Assembly (NCBI GenBank): GCA_965227065.1
Contig: CBDDFN010000019.1
Span: forward strand, 1 to 64,000
Origin: CBDDFN01 sp965227065
GTDB lineage: Bacteria; Pseudomonadota; Alphaproteobacteria; SPJN01
Length of the DNA: 64,000 nucleotides
Direction of reading: 5' to 3'
The notes under the pieces are model-generated. The model saw only the letters and a program-made list of their open reading frames with translations. It was not told where the DNA came from and made no database searches. Position 1 is the first letter of the stretch, and each line of letters opens with the position of its first letter. The position numbers and the translations under genes are program-made. Below, in pieces: positions 1 to 6,879 of the stretch.

Positions 1-1
1 C

Positions 2-1024
2 GCGACGCTGGCGTTTGATCTGACATCGGTGTTTCACAATGCCATGCTGCCCAACCTGATCGCACCGTCAAAATTGGGGACGCTGTCAGGGCTGGGCCTT
101 GGTCTTGGAAATGTGTGCTCGCTGCTGATCCTGCTTGCCCTTTTGGTTTTCTTTGCCCTGCCCGGTGAAATTGATCTCAGCTTTGTTCCCTCTGAACCGC
201 TCTTGGGCATCAGCCATGAAAGCTTCGAACATAATCGCATTTCAGGGCCGATCATCGGTGTGTGGATGACGGTGTTTGCAATGCCGCTTTTCTTGTTCAC
301 GCCCGATGTTGCGCGGGTGCGCCAACGCTGGTCGGACGCCATCCGCAATGCTGTGCGGCAATTGTTTGCCACGGTCCGCTCGCTCAAAGACCATCGCGAT
401 GCCGCGCTTTTTCTGGGCGGGCGCATGTTCTTCAATGATGCCAAAACCGCCTTGATGATTTTTGGCGGGGTTTACGCCAAGGGCGTATTTGGTTGGGAAA
501 CGGTGGAGCTTTTGATCTATGGGGTGGGCTCAACTCTGTTTGCGGTTGTGGGCGGTTTTCTTGGCGGTGCCATTGACAGCGCGATCGGCTCAAAGAGGAC
601 GATTGTGCTGTGGATCCTGGTCACCATGACCGGGGCGTTGCTGGCAGTGTCCATGGCGCCGGGTGAAGCACTGTTCCTTCCGGTCGGGACCCAGCCTTTG
701 CACGATGGTCCCATATTCGCCACCTTGCCCGAACTGGGGTTCATTGCATCCATCATGATGCTCGCCGTGTCGATTACCGGCGGATATGTGTCGTCGCGCA
801 CGATGATGGCGCGGCTGGCACCGCCGGACAAGATGGCGGAATTTTTCGGCCTTTATGCGTTTTCAGGTCAGGCCACCGCCTGGATGGCGCCGCTCACCAT
901 TTCGATCGCCACCGCCTTGTCGGACAGCCAGCGGATCGGCTTTTCAACCGTCGGCATTTTCTTGGTCATCGGGCTTTGCTTCGTGCTAGCAGTGAAGCTT
1001 CCCCATGACAGGACCGCACCATGA
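2..1024 (+). CDS. MFS transporter, UMF1/Atg22-like (5' partial)
   Basis: The reading frame is open to the left window edge, so the N-terminus is missing and the GTG at 29 is internal. The visible part is a polytopic membrane protein with hydrophobic segments throughout. Its start, with F-H-N-A-M-L-P followed by a G-x-L-S-G-L-G-x-x-L-G-N stretch, is what I associate with the UMF1 (Atg22-like) branch of the major facilitator superfamily. The substrate cannot be read from sequence. Its stop overlaps the ATG of the next transporter gene by 4 nt (ATGA), so the two are translationally coupled. Family call is fairly secure, function is not. Confidence 0.75.
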   Translation, partial: ATLAFDLTSVFHNAMLPNLIAPSKLGTLSGLGLGLGNVCSLLILLALLVFFALPGEIDLSFVPSEPLLGISHESFEHNRISGPIIGVWMTVFAMPLFLFTPDVARVRQRWSDAIRNAVRQLFATVRSLKDHRDAALFLGGRMFFNDAKTALMIFGGVYAKGVFGWETVELLIYGVGSTLFAVVGGFLGGAIDSAIGSKRTIVLWILVTMTGALLAVSMAPGEALFLPVGTQPLHDGPIFATLPELGFIASIMMLAVSITGGYVSSRTMMARLAPPDKMAEFFGLYAFSGQATAWMAPLTISIATALSDSQRIGFSTVGIFLVIGLCFVLAVKLPHDRTAP

Positions 1025-2379
1025 GCACCGAGCGTAAACTAAGCCTTGGCCAGAAAATCGGATATGGCGTCGGCGATACCGGGATCAATTTCTGGTTCAA
1101 TGCCGGGGTTGCCTTCATGCTGGTCTTCTACACCGACGGGCTGGGGCTGAGCCCGGTGACGGCCGGTTCCATTTTGTTCGTTGCGCGCGCGGTTGATGCC
1201 ATCACCGACCCGCTGATGGGCTGGATTACTGATCGCACCCAGACCAAGATGGGCAAGTTCCGCCCCTTCATTCTGGCCGGGGCCATCCCGATGGCGGTGA
1301 TGGGGGTTCTGACCTTCACCGACCCGGGCCTGTCGCCGAGCCAAACGCTGATCTACGCTTACGCGACCTACATTCTGTACGGCATCACCTACACGATCAT
1401 TTCCATTCCCTATTCGGGGCTGACCGCTGCGGTGACCCACAATCCCAAGGAACGCACCGAATTGACCGCCTTCCGCATGGTTGGCGCCTTCACCGGATCG
1501 TTGGCCATCCAGGTTGGAATGGCAGCCATCATCAATGCCTATGACCAGTCTGTGCAGGGCTATCAAATGGCGATGATCCTGTTTGGCGTGGTCGGCGTGG
1601 CGTGTTTGTGGACCTGCGTTCTCAGCACGCGGGAACTGCCGGCCCCTGCCCATAGCCGGTCTGAAAGCCTCGCCCAAAGCTGGAGCGCCATGAAAACCAA
1701 CTGGCCGCTTTGGGCATCCATGGGCGCGTTTTTGTTTTCCATGCTCGGCACCACCATCCGCGGCGCTGTCGTCATCTACTATTTTACCTATGTGGTTGGC
1801 GTGCCTGACCTCATCCCGCAATTTTTCGGCATGATCGGTATTGCCATGCTGGCGGGCATCGCCATCACGCCGATGGTGGCGGCCCGCATCGGCAAGCGGC
1901 GGACTTATATTGTCGGTGCTTTGATCTCGATGGTAATCGGGACCGGATTGTTTTTCGTGCCCCCCGACAATGTTACGGCGATTTTTGCCGTCGCTTTTTT
2001 TGCGCTGTTTTTTGCCGCCCTGCCCATGGTGATGGGCTGGGCCTTGTTGCCCGACACGGTCGAATATGGCGAATGGCAATCAGGCGTGCGCGCCGAAGGC
2101 ACGATCTATGCCGCCACAAGTTTCTGTCACAAGCTCGCCATGGCGACCGGTGGCGGCCTTGCGGGCGTGTTGCTGGGCAGTTTTGGCTATGTCGCCAAGG
2201 CAGACATGCAGCCCGACAGCGCCTTGCTCGGCATCACTTTGATGCTGACCTTGATCCCGGCTGCGTTCAGCCTGCTTGGCGTGATTGCCATCAGCTTTTA
2301 CCGGCTTGATGAAGACCAATTCGCCGAAATCGAGGCGGAGCTTGCCACCCGGCGTTCTGCAGCGGCGGTCACCACGTGA
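1021..2379 (+). CDS. MFS transporter, GPH (glycoside-pentoside-hexuronide):cation symporter family
   Basis: A 452-residue inner-membrane protein with about 12 hydrophobic segments. The N-terminal G-Y-G-V-G-D-T-G start and the D-x-I-T-D-P-L-M-G-W-I-T-D-R-T loop (about residues 60-75) are typical of the MelB/GPH group, which couples sugar or glycoside uptake to H+ or Na+. Length matches the family (about 450). The ATG overlaps the stop of the preceding transporter (ATGA), implying one transcript with it. The substrate may be a sugar conjugate but this is inference. Its last 82 bp overlap the convergent gene on the other strand. Confidence 0.85.
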   Translation: MSTERKLSLGQKIGYGVGDTGINFWFNAGVAFMLVFYTDGLGLSPVTAGSILFVARAVDAITDPLMGWITDRTQTKMGKFRPFILAGAIPMAVMGVLTFTDPGLSPSQTLIYAYATYILYGITYTIISIPYSGLTAAVTHNPKERTELTAFRMVGAFTGSLAIQVGMAAIINAYDQSVQGYQMAMILFGVVGVACLWTCVLSTRELPAPAHSRSESLAQSWSAMKTNWPLWASMGAFLFSMLGTTIRGAVVIYYFTYVVGVPDLIPQFFGMIGIAMLAGIAITPMVAARIGKRRTYIVGALISMVIGTGLFFVPPDNVTAIFAVAFFALFFAALPMVMGWALLPDTVEYGEWQSGVRAEGTIYAATSFCHKLAMATGGGLAGVLLGSFGYVAKADMQPDSALLGITLMLTLIPAAFSLLGVIAISFYRLDEDQFAEIEAELATRRSAAAVTT

Positions 2380-2843
2380 CCGGGCGCCACCAGGTGCAGC
2401 ACACGTTCATACGGATCATGTTCGGGCGTATCAGCGCTGCGGTCGATGCGAACAACACGGTAGACGGTCAGATACCCATCAGGAGTTTCGGCCACAATCG
2501 CATCCCCCGTCGCGACCGCATCGGACAATTGCGGCACCCGCACCACCGTTTCACCAAAAGCGCCCGGCGCGGCTGATGACTGATCCCAGCGGGGGGCTTG
2601 CGAAAATTTTTCAGCCCCCGCGCCCTTCAAGACGAACCGTTCAGAACCATGCCAGCGCAGCTTGGCGACGGGCGTTGTGCCGGCACCAGGCCAGGGCTCG
2701 GCATCGACGGGGCCATCCTGATTGGCGCTCCACGCCCGTTCCAGCAACAGATCTGAGCTTGAGGATTTTAGGCCCGTCCAGTTGAGCGCCACGGCCATCG
2801 CCAGGCCGAACGCGCCAAGGGCAAGGCTTTTACGGCCGGGCAT
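2298..2843 (-). CDS. Class GN sortase-like protein lacking catalytic His and Cys (putative pseudoenzyme)
   Basis: A 181-residue protein with an N-terminal membrane segment (about residues 6-24). The next part, L-L-L-E-R-A-W, then E-P-W-P-G-A-G-T-T-P-V-A-K-L-R, a V-L-K-G-A-G block, S-A-A-P-G, and G-D-A-I-V-A-E-T-P-D-G-Y-L-T-V-Y-R-V, follows the order of conserved blocks in class GN (proteobacterial) sortases as I remember them. Those enzymes carry an H-R-D-T-H-F loop and a T-C-Y-P-F strand. Here the positions read V-V-R-V-P-Q-L and L-V-A-P-G-H, so neither catalytic residue is present, and no other frame restores them. The start has GGAG 8 nt upstream and overlaps the small gene before it. The C-terminal 27 or so residues are antisense to the MFS gene end. 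It may be a structural or regulatory sortase relative. The function is unknown. Confidence 0.6.
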   Translation of the reverse strand: MPGRKSLALGAFGLAMAVALNWTGLKSSSSDLLLERAWSANQDGPVDAEPWPGAGTTPVAKLRWHGSERFVLKGAGAEKFSQAPRWDQSSAAPGAFGETVVRVPQLSDAVATGDAIVAETPDGYLTVYRVVRIDRSADTPEHDPYERVLHLVAPGHVVTAAAERRVASSASISANWSSSSR

Positions 2844-2946
2844 GGGCTGTGCTCCGCTTCAGATAGATATAAAAATAGCTCAGCCCCGACACGATCGAGA
2901 CTATTCCTGCGCTCAAAGCGATTTCCGTCATCAAAAACTGGCTCAT
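2830..2946 (-). CDS. 38-residue single-pass membrane protein
   Basis: A short open frame (ATG at 2946, TAA at 2830) coding for about 38 residues with one hydrophobic segment (about residues 7-28, including S-G-L-S-Y-F-Y-I-Y-L) followed by a basic K-R tail. A strong GGGAG ribosome site lies 8 nt upstream of the ATG, and the 3' end overlaps the start of the sortase-like gene by 14 nt, so the two are probably translationally coupled. No family is recognised. The good ribosome site, hydrophobic composition and overlap are the only support. Confidence 0.5.
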   Translation of the reverse strand: MSQFLMTEIALSAGIVSIVSGLSYFYIYLKRSTAHARP

Positions 2947-3032
2947 CAATCAACTCCCGTTCTCATGGAAGCGAGTTGATCACCCCGCCGTGACCGGCAC
3001 GGGGCGAGAATGCGGCCATGAAGTGGCGGGAT

Positions 3033-4382
3033 CTATTTTTGTTTCTTGCGCGCGCGGAAGCGGCTCACCCAGCCCTTGATTTCCGACTGACGCGCCCGGC
3101 CGACACCCAGCGTGTCGGCGGACACGGTTTTGGTGATGGTGGAGCCGGCGGCGACAAACGCATCATCCTCAATCTTGACCGGGGCGACCAGGGTCGAATT
3201 CGAGCCGACAAAGCTGTTGGAGCCCACAATAGTCTGATGCTTGTCGAAGCCATCATAATTGCAGGTGATCGTGCCTGCCCCGATATTGGAGCCTGCGCCA
3301 ATATCGGCATCGCCGATATAAGCGAGGTGATTGGCTTTCGCCCCCTCACCCAGACGGGATTTTTTGAGCTCGACAAAATTACCGACCCGCGATCCTTTTT
3401 CGAGCACCGCGCCGGGCCGCAGCCGGGCGTAGGGGCCGACCGTGACCGTGTCGGCCAGGCTTGCGCCTTCAAGATGGCTGAAGCCTTTGATAGTGACGTG
3501 ATCACCCACCCTCACGCCGGGGCCGAACACCACATTGGGTTCGATCAGCACATCACGGCCCAGCATCGTATCATGGGCAAGGAAGACGCTATCCGGATCA
3601 ACCATGGTGGCCCCGCCCGCCATGGCCCGCTCCCGCAGGCGGCGTTGCAGGATCGCTTCAGCCCGCGCCAGTTCAATGCGTGAATTAATGCCGAGCACAT
3701 CTTCATAAGGACATTCGGCCACCGCGCAGGTCAGGCCGGCGGCCCGGCCATGGGCGACGACATCGGTAAGGTAATATTCACCTTGCGCATTGTCGGTGGT
3801 GAGTTGATCGAGCAGCCCGCCCAGATGCTCCCCCGCAATCAACATCATGCCGCCATTGCACAGATCAATCTTGCGGGTTTCTTCGTCAGCATCCTTGTGC
3901 TCGACAATCGCTTCAAGCGCGCCGTTTGCATCGGTGACGAGGCGGCCATACATATGCTCGCCTTCCGCCCGGAAGCCCGACACCACAATCTGGGCCCCGC
4001 CATCACGGGCGGCGATCATGGCCGACACCGTCGCTTCGGTCAGCAAAGGGGTGTCGCCAAACGTCACCAGAACATCGCCGTCAAAGCCGTCAAGTGCGGG
4101 GCGCGCCACCATCACGGCATGGCCGGTGCCCTGGGGCGGGTCTTGCACGACATGAGACAAAGCCTCGGCGTTCTCGGTCCAGCCCTTGGCGGCCTCGACC
4201 ACATCCTCACGCCCCGGCGACAGGACAAGCACCAGTTTTTCAGGCTGCGCGGTTTCCATCGCCTTGATGACATGACCGAGCATGGGCAGGCCCGCCAGTT
4301 CGTGCAGGACCTTGGGTTTGTCCGATTTCATGCGGGTTCCCTTGCCCGCCGCCAGAATCACAATGGCCAGTGCGCGTGTCAT
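3033..4382 (-). CDS. glmU: Bifunctional UDP-N-acetylglucosamine pyrophosphorylase / glucosamine-1-phosphate N-acetyltransferase
   Basis: Makes UDP-GlcNAc for peptidoglycan and LPS: the C-terminal half acetylates GlcN-1-P and the N-terminal half uridylates GlcNAc-1-P, in the cytoplasm. The start M-T-R-A-L-A-I-V-I-L-A-A-G-K-G-T-R-M carries the nucleotidyltransferase loop, with K-P-K-V-L just after it. The C-terminal 200 residues are hexapeptide (left-handed beta-helix) repeats ending in the acetyl-CoA site with N-Y-D-G and S-x-A-G-S. I chose ATG 4382 (449 aa, the usual length) over 4448 because the extra 22 residues look non-homologous and a GGTGGGA site precedes 4382. Divergent from gph. Confidence 0.95.
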   Translation of the reverse strand: MTRALAIVILAAGKGTRMKSDKPKVLHELAGLPMLGHVIKAMETAQPEKLVLVLSPGREDVVEAAKGWTENAEALSHVVQDPPQGTGHAVMVARPALDGFDGDVLVTFGDTPLLTEATVSAMIAARDGGAQIVVSGFRAEGEHMYGRLVTDANGALEAIVEHKDADEETRKIDLCNGGMMLIAGEHLGGLLDQLTTDNAQGEYYLTDVVAHGRAAGLTCAVAECPYEDVLGINSRIELARAEAILQRRLRERAMAGGATMVDPDSVFLAHDTMLGRDVLIEPNVVFGPGVRVGDHVTIKGFSHLEGASLADTVTVGPYARLRPGAVLEKGSRVGNFVELKKSRLGEGAKANHLAYIGDADIGAGSNIGAGTITCNYDGFDKHQTIVGSNSFVGSNSTLVAPVKIEDDAFVAAGSTITKTVSADTLGVGRARQSEIKGWVSRFRARKKQK

Positions 4383-4510
4383 CTTTCCCACCCTTGGTTG
4401 CGAAATTTCGCTTGGGACCGCGTGTCCCATAGCGGTGCAATCGCGCACTTCCTACGCTGTTTTGGTTTCCGAACCAAGACTGCGCCCGCCAAAACCCCGA
4501 AAGTTTTCAC

Positions 4511-5191
4511 ATGTCTCACCCGCTCCTGACGATCGTTTATGATCTCGACGGCACGCTTGCCGACACTGCGCCCGACCTGATCAACACACTCAACAGCGTG
4601 TTGAAAACCGCAGGCTTCAACCCGGTTGAACCCGCTTTGGTCGGCCATCTGGTGGGGCGCGGCGCGCGCGCCATGATTGAACGCGCGCTCAAAACGCTGG
4701 GCCGCAATCCCGATTCGGAAATCATCGACCGGCTGTTTGAAGAGTTCCTCGATTATTATGTCGACAATATCACCCGCGATGGATCAGCCCTTTATCCCGG
4801 CGTGCTTGAAACCCTTGAAGCGTTTGCAGATCAAGGCGTGATCCAGAGCGTGTGCACCAACAAGTTTCAACGCGGCGCAGACCTGATGCTGCGCACGCTC
4901 AACATTCATCATCACTTCAAGGCCGTGCTGGGCGGCAATGCGCTCAAGACCCGCAAGCCCGACCCGCATCACGTGCTTGAAACCATCCGACGGGCCGGCG
5001 GAGACCCAGCCTGCGCCATCATGATCGGCGACAGCGCCACCGACCTCAACGCCGCCCGCGCGGCAGGGGTTCCGATCGTGCTGGTCGATTACGGCTATTC
5101 CGACACGCCGGTTTCCAAGCTTGATCCCGATGCGGTGATCTCAAGCTTCACCGAAATCGAGACGCTGATCCCGACCCTCACAAAAGCGTGA
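4511..5191 (+). CDS. gph: Phosphoglycolate phosphatase (HAD family)
   Basis: A 226-residue HAD hydrolase. Motif I is Y-D-L-D-G-T-L-A-D-T (residues about 9-18), with a helical cap next, a T-N-K-F motif II region, and motif III/IV as K-P-D-P-x-H and M-I-G-D-S-A-T-D. This pattern and length fit Gph, which dephosphorylates 2-phosphoglycolate formed in DNA repair or photorespiration-type reactions. Many HAD enzymes share it, so the exact substrate is inferred. It starts 128 bp from the divergent glmU start. Confidence 0.85.
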   Translation: MSHPLLTIVYDLDGTLADTAPDLINTLNSVLKTAGFNPVEPALVGHLVGRGARAMIERALKTLGRNPDSEIIDRLFEEFLDYYVDNITRDGSALYPGVLETLEAFADQGVIQSVCTNKFQRGADLMLRTLNIHHHFKAVLGGNALKTRKPDPHHVLETIRRAGGDPACAIMIGDSATDLNAARAAGVPIVLVDYGYSDTPVSKLDPDAVISSFTEIETLIPTLTKA

Positions 5192-5323
5192 CGGGCACAC
5201 ACCGCGATTGCGGCAAGCAGCCATAATTTCAACGCCGTTACTCTATAACGTAACACAGACCCGCCGATGGGGCGGGCAAGCCAGGTGTGGCGAAAGAGAA
5301 ACGCCGGGAAAAGGCTGACCCCT

Positions 5324-5356
5324 ATGTCATCTATTCGTAACAGATTCGTCACATCA
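5324..5356 (+). promoter_or_regulatory. Putative Pho box upstream of pstS
   Basis: Three 11-bp repeats in phase: ATGTCAT+CTAT, TCGTAAC+AGAT, TCGTCAC+ATCA. This has the 7+4 architecture of PhoB sites (consensus CTGTCAT repeated every 11 bp, recalled from E. coli and rhizobia). The first unit matches 6 of 7, the others less well. Its place 122 bp before the pstS start and the gene's role make PhoB control likely. Confidence 0.55.
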
Positions 5357-5404
5357 AAGACGTCCGGCCTTTTTACGGTCCATCCGAGTTCGGGTTGAGG
5401 GGGA

Positions 5405-5455
5405 CGAAGGGCAAGCCCTTCGATCACACCCTTGCTCAACTCTGTCTATAGACAG
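5405..5455 (+). promoter_or_regulatory. Hairpin and 14-bp palindrome in the pstS leader
   Basis: Two perfect inverted repeats lie just before the pstS ribosome site: CGAAGGGC-AA-GCCCTTCG at 5405-5422, and the palindrome CTGTCTATAGACAG at 5442-5455. The AGGAAG ribosome site follows at about 5463. They could stabilise the mRNA 5' end or serve as a binding site. There is no T-run, so they are not a terminator. Confidence 0.45.
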
Positions 5456-5477
5456 CCATTGACAGGAAGATTTACCC

Positions 5478-6545
5478 ATGAAGTTCAAGGCTCTTGCGCT
5501 CGGCGCGCTCAGCATGGTTGCGGCTTCCGCCGTTGCCGGCACTGCGTCTGCCCGCGACACCATCCAAATCGTCGGTTCGTCGACCGTTTTCCCGTTCGCG
5601 ACCGCTGTTGCCGAGCAATTCGGCAAAACCACCAAATTCAACACCCCGGTCATCGAATCGACCGGTTCGGGCGGCGGCATGAAGCTGTTCTGCGCCGGTT
5701 CGGGTGTTGACACCCCAGACTTCACCAACGCCTCGCGCCGGATGAAGGTCTCGGAATTCAAAAAGTGCATGGAAAACGGTGTCACCGAGATCACCGAAGT
5801 CAAAGTCGGCTTTGACGGCATTGTCTTCGGTTCGGCTCTTGACGGCCCCGACTATGTTCTGACCCTGAAGCAGGTTTACCTTGCGCTGGCCAAAGAAGTT
5901 CCGGCCGACGATCTGGGTCTTGAGCTTCAGCCCAACCCCTACAAGATGTGGAACGAAATCGATGAGAGCCTTCCGGCCATCGAAATCGCCTTCATCGGCC
6001 CGCCCCCGTCTTCGGGTACCCGTGACGCCCTTCAGGAAATCGCCGTTGAAGGTGGTTGTAAGAAGTTTGAAGCCCTGAAGGCGCTCAAAAAAGAAGACAA
6101 GAAGACCTACAAAAAGAAATGCCGCACGATCCGTGAAGACGGTGTGTTCGAAGAAGCCGGCGAGAACGACAATCTGATCGTCAACAAGCTTCAAGACCGC
6201 CCGACCGTCATCGGCATCATGGGCTTCTCGTTCCTCGACCAAAATGGTGACAAGCTCAAAGGCGCCGCCATCGAGGGCAATCAGCCGACCTTCGAAAACA
6301 TCGCTGCCGGCGATTATCCCGTGTCGCGTTCGCTGTTCTTCTACATCAAGAAAGCGCACGTTTCGGTCGTTCCGGGCATGATGGAATATGTTGCTGAGTG
6401 GACCAAAGAGTCGACCTGGGGCCCCGATGGCTACCTCGCCGACAAAGGCCTGATCCCGCTGCCCGACGAAACTCGCGCTGCGATGGCCGAAAGCGCCAAT
6501 GGTCAAGCCAACCTGACGCTGGAAATGCTTGAAGGCGGCCACTAA
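5478..6545 (+). CDS. pstS: Phosphate ABC transporter substrate-binding protein PstS
   Basis: Periplasmic phosphate-binding protein that feeds PstCAB. Residues 1-25 form a signal peptide with an A-x-A cleavage end before R-D-T-I-Q-I-V-G-S-S-T-V-F-P-F. The G-S-S-T-V motif and later G-S-G-G-G, P-P-S-S-G-T-R-D-A blocks contribute to the phosphate pocket in this family. It is 355 residues, as in the alphaproteobacterial PstS/SphX type. It sits in its own unit: Pho box upstream, strong terminator downstream, then pstCAB from a second promoter, an arrangement that lets the binding protein be made in excess. Confidence 0.93.
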   Translation: MKFKALALGALSMVAASAVAGTASARDTIQIVGSSTVFPFATAVAEQFGKTTKFNTPVIESTGSGGGMKLFCAGSGVDTPDFTNASRRMKVSEFKKCMENGVTEITEVKVGFDGIVFGSALDGPDYVLTLKQVYLALAKEVPADDLGLELQPNPYKMWNEIDESLPAIEIAFIGPPPSSGTRDALQEIAVEGGCKKFEALKALKKEDKKTYKKKCRTIREDGVFEEAGENDNLIVNKLQDRPTVIGIMGFSFLDQNGDKLKGAAIEGNQPTFENIAAGDYPVSRSLFFYIKKAHVSVVPGMMEYVAEWTKESTWGPDGYLADKGLIPLPDETRAAMAESANGQANLTLEMLEGGH

Positions 6546-6582
6546 GGCACAAAACGCTCACGCGTTTATCTCACATCACGGG

Positions 6583-6616
6583 AAAGGGCGGATCGCACGA
6601 TCCGCCCTTTTTCTTT
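6583..6616 (+). terminator. Rho-independent terminator after pstS
   Basis: A perfect 10-bp stem (GGGCGGATCG at 6586-6595, CGATCCGCCC at 6598-6607), flanked by AAA and followed by TTTTTCTTT. It separates pstS from pstCAB. Confidence 0.9.
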
Positions 6617-6728
6617 GTGTGCGGCGCAGATGTCACTGGGGACAAACAAAGAACAAAAGGCCGTTTCCCGCGCTTTTCAACAGTTTGAAGGCCGCGACTC
6701 ATCGCCCCGATAAGGGGGTTAACCCCGA

Positions 6729-6746
6729 CTGTCATGGTTCCTTCAT
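6729..6746 (+). promoter_or_regulatory. Pho box upstream of pstC
   Basis: CTGTCATGGTTCCTTCAT: the first half is a perfect CTGTCAT and the second (CCTTCAT) matches 5 of 7, with the expected 4-bp spacer. It lies 134 bp before the pstC start. This suggests PhoB activates pstCAB independently of pstS. The stretch 6617-6879 otherwise holds only a GC hairpin (6787-6803). Confidence 0.65.
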
Positions 6747-6786
6747 TTGATTAGCGGTTCAGTTTTCGGAATCTTGGGCCCGTAAC

Positions 6787-6803
6787 GCCCGGATTTTCCG
6801 GGC
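6787..6803 (+). promoter_or_regulatory. GC hairpin in the pstC leader
   Basis: GCCCGGA-TTT-TCCGGGC, a perfect 7-bp stem followed by the pyrimidine-rich TTCCTT. It is too poor in T to be a clear terminator, but lies in the likely 5' UTR between the Pho box and pstC, so it could attenuate or protect the message. Confidence 0.35.
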
Positions 6804-6879
6804 TTCCTTGGGGACCTGCCACCTGCGCCATTGATCGAGGCGACCGGGCTGGCTGGTTTTGGTTGAGAGGGGACACTCC

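Noticed and set aside
1039..2079. 346-codon minus-strand open frame opposite the GPH transporter
   Set aside because: His/Gly/Asp/Arg-rich product typical of the antisense of a GC-rich membrane-protein gene; no ribosome site or family pattern.
2298..2843. Frameshift as the cause of the missing sortase motifs
   Set aside because: Translating both alternative frames across the expected His and Cys sites gives stops or unrelated residues, not H-R-D-T or T-C-Y-P.
5236..5254. CGTTAC and CGTAAC pair as a further Pho box
   Set aside because: Unit spacing is 13 bp, not 11, and matches to CTGTCAT are poor.
5472..6542. 356-codon minus-strand frame opposite pstS
   Set aside because: Shadow of a highly biased gene; pstS itself is unmistakable.
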